From NCBI GenBank assembly GCA_025677815.1, contig JAIXMP010000006.1, positions 868,001 to 932,000 on the forward strand: a DNA stretch of 64,000 nucleotides, read 5' to 3'. Shown one piece after another: positions 38,573 to 50,265 of the stretch. Positions within the stretch are counted from its first letter, which is position 1. Each line of letters begins with the position of its first letter. Both the position numbers and the translations under genes were made by a program. Under the pieces are notes generated by a model that saw only the letters and a program-made list of their open reading frames with translations, was not told the origin of the DNA and ran no database searches. The stretch comes from Phascolomyces articulosus (taxonomy: Eukaryota > Mucoromycota > Mucoromycetes > Mucorales > Lichtheimiaceae).

Positions 38573-40989
38573 TCCATGACTTAACAATCAGATGGGGAAG
38601 GGAAAATATGCAAGAAAATAAAAAAAGGGGGCACGTATTTGTTGTATTCTAAGAACACTGATAATAAACTCGCTTCTTTACATTGTGACACCGATTCACC
38701 AAGATTTATCTCTCACGCATAATAATGGCTTTCTTTCCCTGCGTAATAATAACTACGTACAATATCGAATAATGTGAAATAATAAGCGGGAGCATGGATA
38801 ACCTTTATTGCATAATTATAAATAATTGTTGGAACAGCATTAATGCGTTAGAGTCCATTAAATAGGAACATCATCTTTCTTTATTACAATAAAAACCCAT
38901 GTAAAGATTCTCAAGTTACTATTATTTTGTCTCTTTATATTTTCGTTAAGTTATCCAAATACCACAGTATTCCTGTTTACAAAAGATGTGCATAACAGAC
39001 ATTCTTCGTCTTTGGTTTATTATTATTAATTAATAATAATAATAAGGAAGATGTTTATGGTGCAATTGGATGCTATTTATTATGTTGATTATTCTGTTCT
39101 CTCTTCTTTAAAAGGGTTAAATGATCCATATATTTTGCGATATTATTCATAAGCGTGGAAAATATCCTCTGACTGTTGAAGTAGCTGTTTGAGGTTAAAT
39201 AAAGTTAGAGAAAGATAAGCGTTACGTGTTTGAATATACAATCTTTTTACTCACTGATATCAATGTTGCTCTATTCTTGTAAAGCACCAAAACGTCTAGC
39301 AATGGAAACTAGCATTAAAAGAGAATAATTAGAATGAGGTTGTTATATATAATATAACATGGGTCATACTTGCGGTACGAGTTTCAAAGCGTAACCGGGA
39401 CGAGTTTTTTTTTATCTTTAATAAAAAAAAGGCCATGTATATGTGGTGCTACAGATCATCAATGCATCAGCTATAAGGGATGTCCTCTAAATAAGTCCTG
39501 TACAATTTTAAATGCGTATGTTTTGTTTGAGTAATATATTTTTGTAAATATCTACTATTTAAAAAATAGTAACCATTCCATAATTAAATATTTACATAGT
39601 AACGCGTTGTCATGGTTGTTGTCGTCGTCAACAACTCCCCCAAGACCACCTTGCCGATGTGGATCAACCGAGCACCAACGGACAAGTTGTAGAGATTGTC
39701 CACTCTACCGATCACGATCGGTTTCGTAAGTCCTCTCTCGAATAATATATATATCACATTGAACAAACGTGGCTTCTTTTTGTGAAGTTTTGAATGAACA
39801 GTTTGTGACCTTTTGTTTGTCATCAAGCAATATATAGCTCATTGCATAAACGTTGTTTTTTTGGTGAAATTTTGGATGAAAAAGTTTTTGTTCTTTTTTT
39901 TTTATTATCATGCAATTTTAAGCATACTACTAGAAATATTGTATATCGGCAAGCTCTACAATAAAGTATAGATGAATTGCTTATATATGACTTATTTTCC
40001 AATGTCTGATTAAGCTTTTAATTCCGTGTGAAACTGCAACCCGAGCGAAGCGAGGATGGACAGCTGGTATTTAATATAAATGAAGAGGAATGAACAATTC
40101 GGTTGCGGCATTTATATTTGTACCGTTTGATTTGCATAATTTCTGGTACCCTTTTTTGGCGTTCTATACGGAGTATGAAAAGCGCCTTTTGGATTTGGTT
40201 TGGCTGTCTGGATCAAACTTAATATACTTTATTTATCATTTACAAAATAGTAAAGGCTTCAAAAAAGAGCTTCGCAAATCGCATACCAGCTAAAGCTGGA
40301 TCTCAAGGACTGGTTAAAAAAACCTCATAAGAAAGAGGGGGGGAAATGAATAAATAAGAAAAAGTGAACTATTGTAAGGGTAAAATGCTAGCTAAAGGGA
40401 AATAAAGTGCTAAAATGCAAAATGAGGAAGTCAGTCTGGCTGTCTGTAACGTAACGCCTTCCATTTATAGAAACGGTGATTTCAAACTATAAGCAATGTA
40501 ATAAAAAATATGCCCACTACCATTTTGCATTTAAAAACACTTGATCTTCAAAAATAAATCAAGCTAAAAAAAATTGTGCATCATATGTGTGTTTTCTGTC
40601 CATTCTGAATCCTACCATAATGTTGAAAAGATTAAATATAAAGATTAAATATTAAGACAAAAGTATAATATAGTTTAATGTAAATGAATAATAAAGGTTT
40701 GATCCACTAAAATAATGTCTGTTTTTTGTTGTGCGACCAGAAAGACGTATCCAGAATCGTATGGTATCAAATGCTCAATGTGCATATAGCTTCTCTCCGA
40801 GTGCATCTATAAGTATTTCTATTGTTGTATACACTGTCTCAACAATATATACGCTGCTCCTCGCACATCCATTGTGAATTTAATTGCTTCACTGCAGCAC
40901 CCTTTATCAGTGCCACTATTTTATTTCCATCTTTTCTGATTTGATATCTCGTAAAAATAATAATAAAAAGTTCAATTCTATTCTCGCGG
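38573..40989. other. Gene-poor region with small repeats
   Basis: About 2.4 kb. It contains a GC-richer island at 39600-39730 with a perfect 7-bp inverted repeat (ACCGATC AC GATCGGT, 39707-39722), an imperfect tandem duplication of about 85 bp (about 39750-39915), and a motif CCCGAGCGAAGCGAGG near 40040. A frame at 40090-40293 is not supported as a gene. Confidence 0.5.
39750..39915. repeat. Imperfect ~85-bp tandem duplication
   Basis: CATTGAACAAACGTGGCTTC at the start of unit 1 aligns with CATTGCATAAACGTTGTTTT at the start of unit 2, and GTGAAGTTTTGAATGAA with GTGAAATTTTGGATGAA further on. Confidence 0.65.
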
Positions 40990-41119
40990 TCAATAATTGA
41001 TCTTTCTCACTCTATTTGTCTCTTCGAACACCTATTATAGTAATAATATTGAACTTAAGAATAATAATGCTGACCACTGTCATACTTACTTGACTTCACC
41101 TTCGACTAAGCAGAGCTCA

Positions 41120-42491
41120 AATACTTCGACGCAAAAAAAATCTGTGGAAACGCAAAATTTCATTCTTATTGGCGCAAATAATTTGGAAAAAATTTGTAGA
41201 CAAGAAACTACAATATTGGCCTCAGCCCTTCTGGCTTCTCTAGGATCCTATCCAGTCAGCTCTACGCACAATTTATAAGGCCTAAACTCGAGTATGGACT
41301 AGCCATATTAACCTTTACCGCACCACAACTAGCTAATATTGAAAAAGCTCAAAACCAATGCATTCGTATGATTTATGGTGCGCATTCTAAATCCGAAACA
41401 AAAATCATGCGCCATCTCACTAAATTACCAAGTATGTCAGAACGAATAGCAACATTGCAAGTCAAATTTGTACACAGAGCACAATTTTTACCTGAAGATG
41501 CACTCCTAACACAATTGCTACTGGGACTCGAAGCACAAAAAAGAAGTTACTGGAGCAAACTTTGCAACAAATCAGATATTGTAAAACTTCTCCCACAATC
41601 ATACAGTGATATCTCTGGAACAATGCTTAAGACAATCATCCGCCAATACTTAGTTGACACTTTCGAAAATATACGTTCTGCACCGATTGGTGCAAAACTA
41701 TTATGTGCCCGTCTCCCGAAATTGGGTGTCGATCCAATAATGTGGATCCCAATGACAAACAAGGAAAGAAGCCGCTGTATCAGATGGAGGCTCCCAGGTG
41801 GAAGACCCAAACCTTGTCCAAGATGCCCCTCACAAATACTTACAAAGAATCGTGCTATACATTGTCTATGCATGCACCATCGTCTACAGTTACCATCATA
41901 CCATGAAGATCCTCTCTCACACATCCTAAATCAGCCCTCAAAATCGAAACCAGCCTCACTACGCAGAATCCAACACTTAAGCAGCAAATGGCCAATTGTG
42001 TGTAAAATACTTGCAGAACTTGATGCATACCAACACCCCGGCAGCAACCTTCAACAATATTACGATGACTCTCCCGGTCAGGCTTTGGTAAAATGGATCA
42101 CTTCTCCTCCTCCCTCTGAAGCAGAGTAAGTTTACTATTTATACTCCTTTTATAACTTCTTTTCTTCCCTTTTATTTTTTATTTTATTTTATTTTATTTT
42201 ATTTTATTTTATTACCTTTCTTTCTTCCCCATTTCCTTTTTCCCTAGTGTACTCTCATTACTTAGTTAGATACAGTTACTATTTTATGTCACTTACTTTC
42301 TATAAACAGACTTAATGTAACCCCTTCATATTTTATATGGCATACCCTTTAACTGTTCCCCCTTAACTTTTTCCCCGCTTACGAGCGCAAAGTTTTCATC
42401 CACTTTTTTCTCTTAATATCTGTCTCGAACAAAAAGTCCGACAAGGACGAGGTGTTCAACTGAGACGTAAAATAAAAACCAAAATTTTAAA
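41120..42491 (+). mobile_element. 5'-truncated non-LTR (LINE-type) retrotransposon, 3' end
   Basis: The 3' part of a LINE pol reading frame. Before 41368 the text ILSSQLYAQFIRPKLEYGL and LTFTAPQLANIEKAQNQCIR is the post-reverse-transcriptase region typical of fungal LINEs ('lY.qfIrPklEYgl...le..Qn.clr'). From 41368 to 42129 one intact frame of 253 codons (MIYGAHSKSETKIMRHLTKL) ends with a zinc-knuckle region: RPKPCPRCPSQ ... AIHCLCMHHR. There is a frame change between LASALLAS and ILSSQ near 41235. RT catalytic motifs are absent, so the element is truncated at its 5' end and cannot move alone. The 3' tail (to about 42491) has a (TTTTA)n run and ends where copy B of the duplication starts. Confidence 0.8.
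42176..42213. repeat. (TTTTA)n microsatellite
   Basis: About seven pentamer units shortly after the end of the LINE reading frame. Confidence 0.9.
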
Positions 42492-43684
42492 CGTTTTCTT
42501 TTTTCTCAATCATTTATGGAAACCATTGTTGTAGGTATTTTTTTAATTTTCCTGGATAATATCTTTGTAGTACAACGGTCACCCGTTAATTTCACCTTGA
42601 AAGGATACGGGAAGAATTGAATTAAATGAGAGGTGAGGATAAGTGAGGACATCTTAAACTTTTCATTGGTATTAGCGGGTAAATTTCGGTTGATTAGCTC
42701 AGGGTTCAATTTATGAAGGAGAGTTTAAGGGAGAATCACGAAAAATTGAGTTGAGAGCGATTGAAAGCGATCACGATTATTATTATAGTATATTGTAGAT
42801 ACCAAGAAAAAACCAAAGAACCATTATGTATATTCTTGGTGGATGGGTGAAGTGGATTATTGTGAGCGGTTATATGGTTTACAGTACGTACAAACTATTC
42901 ATCAGTATTAGATACGACTAATATAATATAATACTAACTCTATTACATCATTTTTAAAAATAATGAATACCACGATCAATGTCAATTTATTCATTTTTTT
43001 AGTTCTCATGGATCACAATTGAGAAAGCCCGTAACAAGTGTGACATATACGTACTATTCAAAAATGTTTATCCCCTGACACTACCATCAAGAGAGTGGAA
43101 TAAGTTGACGATAGAGGTGAAGATCTGCAATCTCTTAGTTAATTTCTGTACAAAAATCAACGTGGATAATAAAATCTCTATTGGGCTGACAACAAATGTT
43201 TTTAAATTGACATATATTATTAATAGCACCTATTATATGATCAACATTGATCACAAATACGTGGAGCACGTATCCGAACCTTCAAAAATTACAACTACCA
43301 TATCATTGCTACCATCCACTGGTCTTTTTGATTCATCAACTTTGACAGTTAGTTGCCAACAAAATTTCATGACACAGCTATATATTGGCAATGTAGGAGT
43401 CATGACACATCGCAATATTTCGTACCTGGAATCCTCATACTGTGTCCAAAGAAAATGTACTAGTAGAGACTATCATCAAACTGTTTTCTTATTATTAACT
43501 GGTACACTTGGATGGATATTTTTTCTTGTGAAGACGAAAGCAGAACTTATCAAGGCTATTTCTCCTTCCCATGACAAGCAATCAAGACGACTTCGTGGTC
43601 CCAGGGAAAGAACCATTACCACAACTAGCAGTAGTAGCAGTGTATCTCCATAGTCATCCTCTTCCACTGCTTCTGATTCTATAA
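42492..43684 (+). repeat. Segmental duplication, copy B
   Basis: About 1.2 kb, near-identical to 34088-35283. It directly follows the LINE 3' tail. Confidence 0.9.
43003..43653 (+). CDS. Membrane-anchored protein of unknown function, copy B (3' exon)
   Basis: An exon starts after a TTTTTTTAG acceptor (FSWITIEKARNKCDIYV) and stays open for 216 codons to TAG at 43651-43653. The first 155 residues form a predicted ectodomain-like region with potential N-glycosylation sites (NSTY, NISY) and several cysteines. One hydrophobic segment follows (VFLLLTGTLGWIFFLV), then a basic and serine-rich tail (RRLRGPRERT, then SSSSSVSP). Upstream, MYILGGWVKWIIVSGYMVY near 42827 could be an N-terminal exon, but I could not find splice sites that keep the frame with confidence. 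No family recognised. It may be a truncated copy, because the N-terminal exon seen before copy A is absent here. Confidence 0.45.
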   Translation, partial: FSWITIEKARNKCDIYVLFKNVYPLTLPSREWNKLTIEVKICNLLVNFCTKINVDNKISIGLTTNVFKLTYIINSTYYMINIDHKYVEHVSEPSKITTTISLLPSTGLFDSSTLTVSCQQNFMTQLYIGNVGVMTHRNISYLESSYCVQRKCTSRDYHQTVFLLLTGTLGWIFFLVKTKAELIKAISPSHDKQSRRLRGPRERTITTTSSSSSVSP

Positions 43685-45354
43685 ATCTATCAACAGCATA
43701 GTTTACAAGTTTGACATGCATTACAAAAATAGTGATACTACGTATCGTTTACAACAATGGTAGAGTATACCACCATGCCAACACGGACTTTTACTGATGC
43801 TAGTACATCGGTATCAATGAGAGAAACAACGGTTCTCACAGTTACTTTTACAATGAAACAATCAGATTCAACGACTGTGTCTGAAAAAAACACATTTATT
43901 GCTGTACCTGAAGCACCCACTGTCACTACTACAAGCACTATTACATCACCAACACTGTTTTAACTCTAGTTAAAAAAAGAAATAGTCTTAAATGGGATAA
44001 TAAAGGCAAGAAGGACGAAGAATGGCAGTAGAAGAAATGTTTTGCCTCATACGTAATAACATCATTTTGATATACGTACTACGTATTATTTAATAATTAT
44101 AATAAACATGTATCTTTACTACAATGTTCGATGGGAAATAATGATTCTATTGGATACCATCATAAAATGATAATTTAAATGATGAAAATGATATGATGCT
44201 ACCTACAGTAGCTAAAGTATGTAAAAATGTGATATTTGCTTATGACAACACATGCAGCATAAAATCAACTAGATATAAACTTTTGCATAATTTATATCGA
44301 GTGACCCTACAATTCGGCATTATATAAATTGTACCTCAACCTTATATATTAAAAATCAGATTGAGGTATGAACTTATCAATACCTTCATCCTTATGTGGA
44401 TTATCGAAATGGGCTTTACTTAATAAATTAGCCAAATGGGAAATCATACCATGGATGGCCATGCATGTCAAAAATCTAAAAGTGACATATATTTCCTTTT
44501 GTCTAACCTTAATACTTCTTTTGGACACATTTTTTTTTCTCTTGCAATTTTTTTTATAAAGCTATATTTCTCTTTATATGGAAAAACAAGTCAAAACCTA
44601 AACAATTTCCAATAATTGTAGAACACGTATTTCAAAACACATAGCATTGCCAAGAATATATGTTTCTTATATACAATCAGAAAAACTGATGATAAAGTTT
44701 CATTTTATTGGAATTGTATTTCCTTTCAAAAAAGCCTGGTCACCATGTGATAATTTGTGGTGTTGTGAGGTCACGACCATGGTAGACCAAAATATTGATA
44801 ACCTGTCAAAAACAAGAACATGATGTTTTTTTTGCCACGCGACTAGAAATGATTTCTTAATATGCACTTAATTTATTGAAATAGACAAGGAACGCCTGTG
44901 ATTTTTAGTTTTCATTATTTTTTAAAGAATGATTAAGTAAAAGATTTTTTAAGGTTTATGAACAGGAAAAGAGAAACCCCATCGATGCGGAGTCAAAGAA
45001 AAAACCGATTCCTGATTCTGACCACAAAACCCTGCCTCTCCCCCATCCTTCTCATTTGCGGAACATAATAAATCGACATCATCAAATACCATCGCGCATC
45101 GAGAATAGATTTCACGTGAACTAGCCAACCAAGTACTGGACCGTGCTACCATATCAACTATTCGGACCCTGCGGGGGCCGATACAGATTATTCTGATGTT
45201 TCCCTTATTCCTTGAATTTCTTCTTCTTTCTTTTCTCTCTTTTTTTTAAAGTTTCTCGCTCTGTTCAACCAGATTCCCCATTTCCTCCACCTCCATTTGC
45301 AAAAATAAAAACACCCTTATCTTGCAAAAGAATAAAAGGAAAATATAATACATT
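43685..45354. other. Intergenic, 1.7 kb, upstream of CHO2
   Basis: A Thr/Ser-rich open frame at 43757-43963 (VEYTTMPTRTFTDASTS, 68 codons) could be a fragment of a wall-protein gene but stands alone. The last 170 nt before CHO2 are CT-rich, as in a promoter. Nothing else seen. Confidence 0.45.
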
Positions 45355-48300
45355 ATGAGCGTCGATTCAGAGTTACGCCATCGTAGTACTGGACCGTCGA
45401 CAGAAGGTGATGAACAAGAAAAGAATAAACGCTTGTCACAATTATCGTCTTCTTCATCGTCTTCTTCTGATTATGACATGAATAAAACTGCACGCTTTTC
45501 ATATGGAAAAACACCTGAAGGCAGAGGTATTTATATATTTTTAATATTTTTTTTTATATTCATTAAGAGGGTTTATTCACCAAACAACGTTCTGGGGGTG
45601 CTGGATGATATTTATTTTCAATAGTTTTTCGCGTTCCTGCCACGCGTGATATGGTGACAGCTTTATTGAACCCAAAGGAAAAAAAGAGTTTCTTTGATTT
45701 AGTCACATTGGGAACGATGGCTGTTGAAATTGGTCTATTCTTTGCATTGCCTACTTGGTTGAAACAAGTGCTGTTTATCTTTATCTTCTTTTTCTGGCGT
45801 TTGGGATACAATGCTGGTTTGGGTGCATTGTTAAAATATCAAAGTGATAGTCGAGGTTTGGTTCGTTTGGCTCAAAAATACAAGATCTTTGATCAAGAAG
45901 CCAACCCCAAGGCTTATCGATGGCTCAAGACTCAATTGAGCATGAAGATGGGCGATGATTATGATTTTGCTGTAAGCGAGCTATTTTTTTTTCTTTCTCA
46001 CTTCCCCGTTGTTGAATGTCCGACTTAATGTGTATACACACATACCATCTACAGCGTATTTTTTTTTTTTGGGAACTGTGATATAAATCAATAATGGACA
46101 TTTAAGCTCATATGAATATTATGTATATATAGACATCTCCCATCGAATATAATACTTGGTTATTATACCGTCAATTGGTCGATTTGATTTTGATGAATGA
46201 TTTTACCTCCTATATCTTATTTACTTTGTCCTGGTTCAATTGGTCTCCCCAATCCTCTTTTCTTGTGGGTGATATGATGCGATGGGCTGGAGGCTTAGTT
46301 ATGATCCTATTCAACATTTGGGTCAAATTGGATGCTCAACGTGTCGTAAAGGATTTTGCTTGGTGTAAGTGATGTTTTCATTTTTCGAGCTAGTATAAGG
46401 ATGTGGTAAAGAAGGGGTCTTTTTTTCTTGTTCTTGGCAGAATTGGGTGGGGAAACACGAAAAAAATTGAAGATAGAGGCGGCGCTTACAAAAATAATAA
46501 TAATAATGATATTAATTTTATTATATATTAGACTGGGGTGATTTCTTCTTCTTGATTGAGCAATCCTTAACTTTTGATGGTGTCTTTGAAATGGCACCCC
46601 ATCCTATGTATTCGGTGGGTTATATTGGTTATTATGGTTTATCATTGATGAGTGCAAGTTATACTGTTCTTTTCGTCAGTATTGCTGCACACGCGCTTCA
46701 ATTTGCATTCCTTGTTTATGTCGAAACTCCTCGTAAGTGTTTCAGTACAATTTCTGTAATCTGGGTTAATGATGGATAGGGCTTAAAAATATGCAAAAGA
46801 AAAATTCTCAACCGTATGTGTGTACATATTGCTTATCTTTATTTTATATTGTGTTCCCTCAATTTATTAGATATCGATAAAACATATAATCCACCTACTC
46901 TTCCCAAACGCCAACCTGCAGTTGATGGTCCTGTGACATCAGATGAAGATGCTCCTGGTATCAACACAACATTGGATCAAAATGCTACACGTGACTTTTA
47001 CTCGTACTATTTCCGTCGTGATTTGATTGTATTCAAGAACTTTGATTTATGTCGTTCCACTGATCTTGCTTCCGCTGCTCTCATGACCTATTCGGTGATT
47101 ACTCCTTTGGTGATTGGTGGCAAAGCTGGCGTGACTTTTGCTATTGTTCAAGCTATTTTCTGGCGCATCTTCCATTCCTATGGTCTTGGTGCTTTATTGC
47201 GTGCCCAATCCAAGGGTAAATGGTTTACTCGTCATTTTGTCAAGTGGGGAGGTGGTGTTGAACAAGCTTTTGCCAACTGGAAGAGTATCTACAACTTGTC
47301 TTTGTGCATGACTTATATCACTTTCTTTGTGGCTTGTTGGGAAATGTATTCTCTCCCAAGCAATTGGACGTATGGTTTGACTTTGTTAAGACATACACTT
47401 GGTTTGGGTTTCATTTCTTTGCATATTTGGACATCCGTATCGATCTATGAAGTACTTGGTGATCATGGCTGGTAAGTTGGATTGGAATAGAGGTTTTTTT
47501 TTTTTCAAAAAAAAAAGGATAGGATGGATAAAAATTTTCCGGGAAGAGATCGATCCAAGAGTGGCAATTGTGAACAAAAAAAGAAAATCGAATGGGAATT
47601 AATAATGTGATTTTTTTTTATTATTGCGACCAAATTGTAGGTTCTATGGTGATTTCTTTATGGATGATCATCAACCCACTCTAATTTACTCTGGCATTTA
47701 TCGATACCTCAATAACCCCGAAAAGATTGTTGGTCATGCTGCTATCTGGGGTATGACTTTGATGGCTAACAGTTGGGCTATTTATGGCCTTGCTTTATTT
47801 TCACAAATTTCCACCTTTATGTTCTTGAACTATGTCGAAGCTCCTCATATGCGCAAGTTGTATGGTAACCAAATCCGCAAGGAAGCTGGTTTAACCAAGA
47901 CCTTAAAGTCTGCTGCTATTGCTTTACCTAACGCCTTGCCCGATAAATTCCATCAAGAAGTAAGCAAGTTGATCCGTGAAACCGCCGAGCTGCAGGCAGC
48001 CGTGAACACCACCAAGAACGTTGAACGTATTGTCAAGGAAATGGTTGAAAAAGTGGAAAAGACAGCGGAAGAAACAGCTGGTGCTGTTGGGGATATGGTA
48101 GAAGCTGCTCGTCCTCGTTTACAAGAAGTATTGGAAGAAACCAAGACCATGTTGGAAACCTCTCGTTCTCGATTGATCCATCCTTTGGTCGATAACAATA
48201 TTGGTACTTATGATTTGAGTCGTTATTCTGTCAAGATGACCAATCAAACAGAAAATGAAGGTTTTACCTTGGGTCATCCTATTCAATTGACATGGACTGC

Positions 48301-48967
48301 CCCTGAAAACCATGGTGAACGTGATTGGATCGGCATTTACAAGATTACCGCCAACAAACATCGTCATATCACAAACATTAGCTCACGTGGCCATTGGCAA
48401 TGGACTACTACCGAACAAGGCAAGACCCAAGGCACATTGACATTCAAGGGTGCTCAATTACCATGGAAGACCGGTACTTACGAATTCCGATACCATCATG
48501 ATGGCAAACATAATGTCATGGCACGTAGTGTTGCTTTTGAAATCGCACCACCCAAGGCACCTTCCATTCAAAACCGTGATGCTGTGGAACGTTGTATGCT
48601 TCGATTGATTCAAAATGTACTTGGCAATGATCCTGAACGTATGCCCATGACACCTGTGGATGAATATATTGGTATGGGTGAAAATGAAGCCCAACGTATT
48701 GCTTATACTATCAAACTCATGTATGGTGTCGAATTTGCTTGGGAGATTGTATTGGCAGACAAATGTGTTGCACGACTGACAAAACGAATCAATCATGCTT
48801 TGGATGCACTGGCTCCTTTCTCCTCTGTGGTAGAAGAGAAACGTGTCAATGGTCATACCAATGGTCATGTCCCTGCTACATCAACACCTTCTTCTCCATC
48901 AGTCTCCAAAAATCCTTGTAGTCCTACATTGATATCCAAGGTTGCCAGTGATTCCGCTCTTTATTGA
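45355..48967 (+). CDS. CHO2: Phosphatidylethanolamine N-methyltransferase Cho2
   Basis: Six exons (45355-45526, 45625-45971, 46133-46364, 46532-46732, 46871-47471, 47641-48967) give 959 residues. Cho2 transfers methyl from S-adenosylmethionine to phosphatidylethanolamine, the first step of the methylation route to phosphatidylcholine, in the ER membrane. The N-terminal 55 residues are serine-rich. Two membrane methyltransferase modules follow, each with the typical pattern of hydrophobic helices and a conserved loop: [20 protein letters not shown] in the first and [20 protein letters not shown] in the second. After residue about 620 there is a coiled-coil-like stretch ([19 protein letters not shown]), then a beta-rich domain with [17 protein letters not shown], resembling SKICH-type folds, as in other fungal Cho2 proteins. 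Length fits the family. Confidence 0.95.
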
Positions 48968-50265
48968 TTTACCCATATCGCTACCCCTTCCCTTTCTTTC
49001 TAACTAAAATCTCTCTCTTTCGCTTTGTTCATTTTTTTTTATATATTTTATATATTCTTATTTAGTTTTCCCCACCCCGCCCTTCTTTCCCTTTTTTCCT
49101 TTTCTCGTTATTGAATGTTTTTTATTTATTCCTTGGTTTTATAATTTTTTTTATTATTCTTATATAAAAAAGAATTTGTGTTTTGTATGTAGATCCCTTT
49201 TAAAAAGATGATATATGTGATGATTATGTAGTCCTGTGGATTGTGCGGTATATATGCGTGTAATTAGAAATAACGAAAAGAAAAAGAAAATCATAACTTA
49301 TATATATATACTCTTTAAAATCATTTTTCTGTTTTCAGTCAAACTACGTGGAACGTTAGCCTTTTATTTATTTATTTATTTGATGACCTTATGACTTGTA
49401 GCTACCATCGTCAATCTACTATTATAATAATGTGCCGCAGTTTACTATACTAGAAGTAGTTGAATAATTCTATTATGATTGATATGGTAAAACAGCCCTA
49501 TGAAACGTCAAAAATATATATCCTCACATACTTTTAACCATGACGGGAAAAAGAATTGACAAGTGGTATATATGTACTATATACTAAACATACTAATGTT
49601 CGCCCTCTGATATTACCAGCAAGAGAATAAAAGATAAGTTTATCACAGGAATGAGAATCTAGATTCTACTAATACTTGTTGCTCACTTTAAACGCTGTAT
49701 AAATTGATACATGCATAATTCTCTATGCTTACACTCGAGTTGGTATATATTGCCACTATATTATTAATTTACTTGCCAAACTCTTACCCTTCTACCATGA
49801 ATTCTATGGCTCAATTTTAAGGCTTTGACTTAATTTATACACCACATGGAATGGGATAATAAAAGTGAAAGTGGCTACGCCTATCCTCTTACCTGTTATA
49901 GCAAATCGATGATGAACAACTTCAAAGTTAAAAAACAGTGAGCAGCATCACATCATGTCTTTTTTATATGTGTAATAAGTAAAAGAATATGTTTGATTAA
50001 TAATCATATTATGATATAGCGAATCAAGTATTATTACATAGTAGATGGACAGTAGAGAGGCACAATCATATAGCTTTTTGCTGAAAGTTACACAGTCATC
50101 GAAAATCATTTGCTACATGTGACATGTTACATGAACATAAAGTGTAATGATGAGACAACTTAACCAGTTTTTTTTTTTTTTTTTTTTTTACTTTTCTTTC
50201 TTTCTTTTTTCTTTTTTTTACACCACCACAGTGTATAATACTCTTTTTTTTCTTCTTTACGAATC
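48968..50265. other. Intergenic, 1.3 kb, with a relic of the A/B family
   Basis: After the CHO2 3' UTR the sequence is AT-rich. A decayed third copy of the duplicated membrane-protein sequence lies at about 49535-49700. Just before the next gene there is a run of 23 T (50167-50189). Confidence 0.5.
49535..49700 (+). pseudogene. Relic copy C of the duplicated membrane-protein gene
   Basis: The segment reading ATGACGGGAAAAAGAATTGA followed by ACAAGTGGTATATATGTACT aligns with the start of the copy A/B exon. Its translation NVRPLILPARE followed by a stop corresponds to NVYPLTLPSREW in copies A and B. Similarity fades after about 49700. Stops and length changes show that it is dead. Confidence 0.55.

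Noticed and set aside
40090..40293. 67-codon frame
   Set aside because: Single frame without motif or splice sites, in a repeat-rich region.
44368..44559. 63-codon frame with a hydrophobic end
   Set aside because: Composition explained by T-runs; no supporting context.
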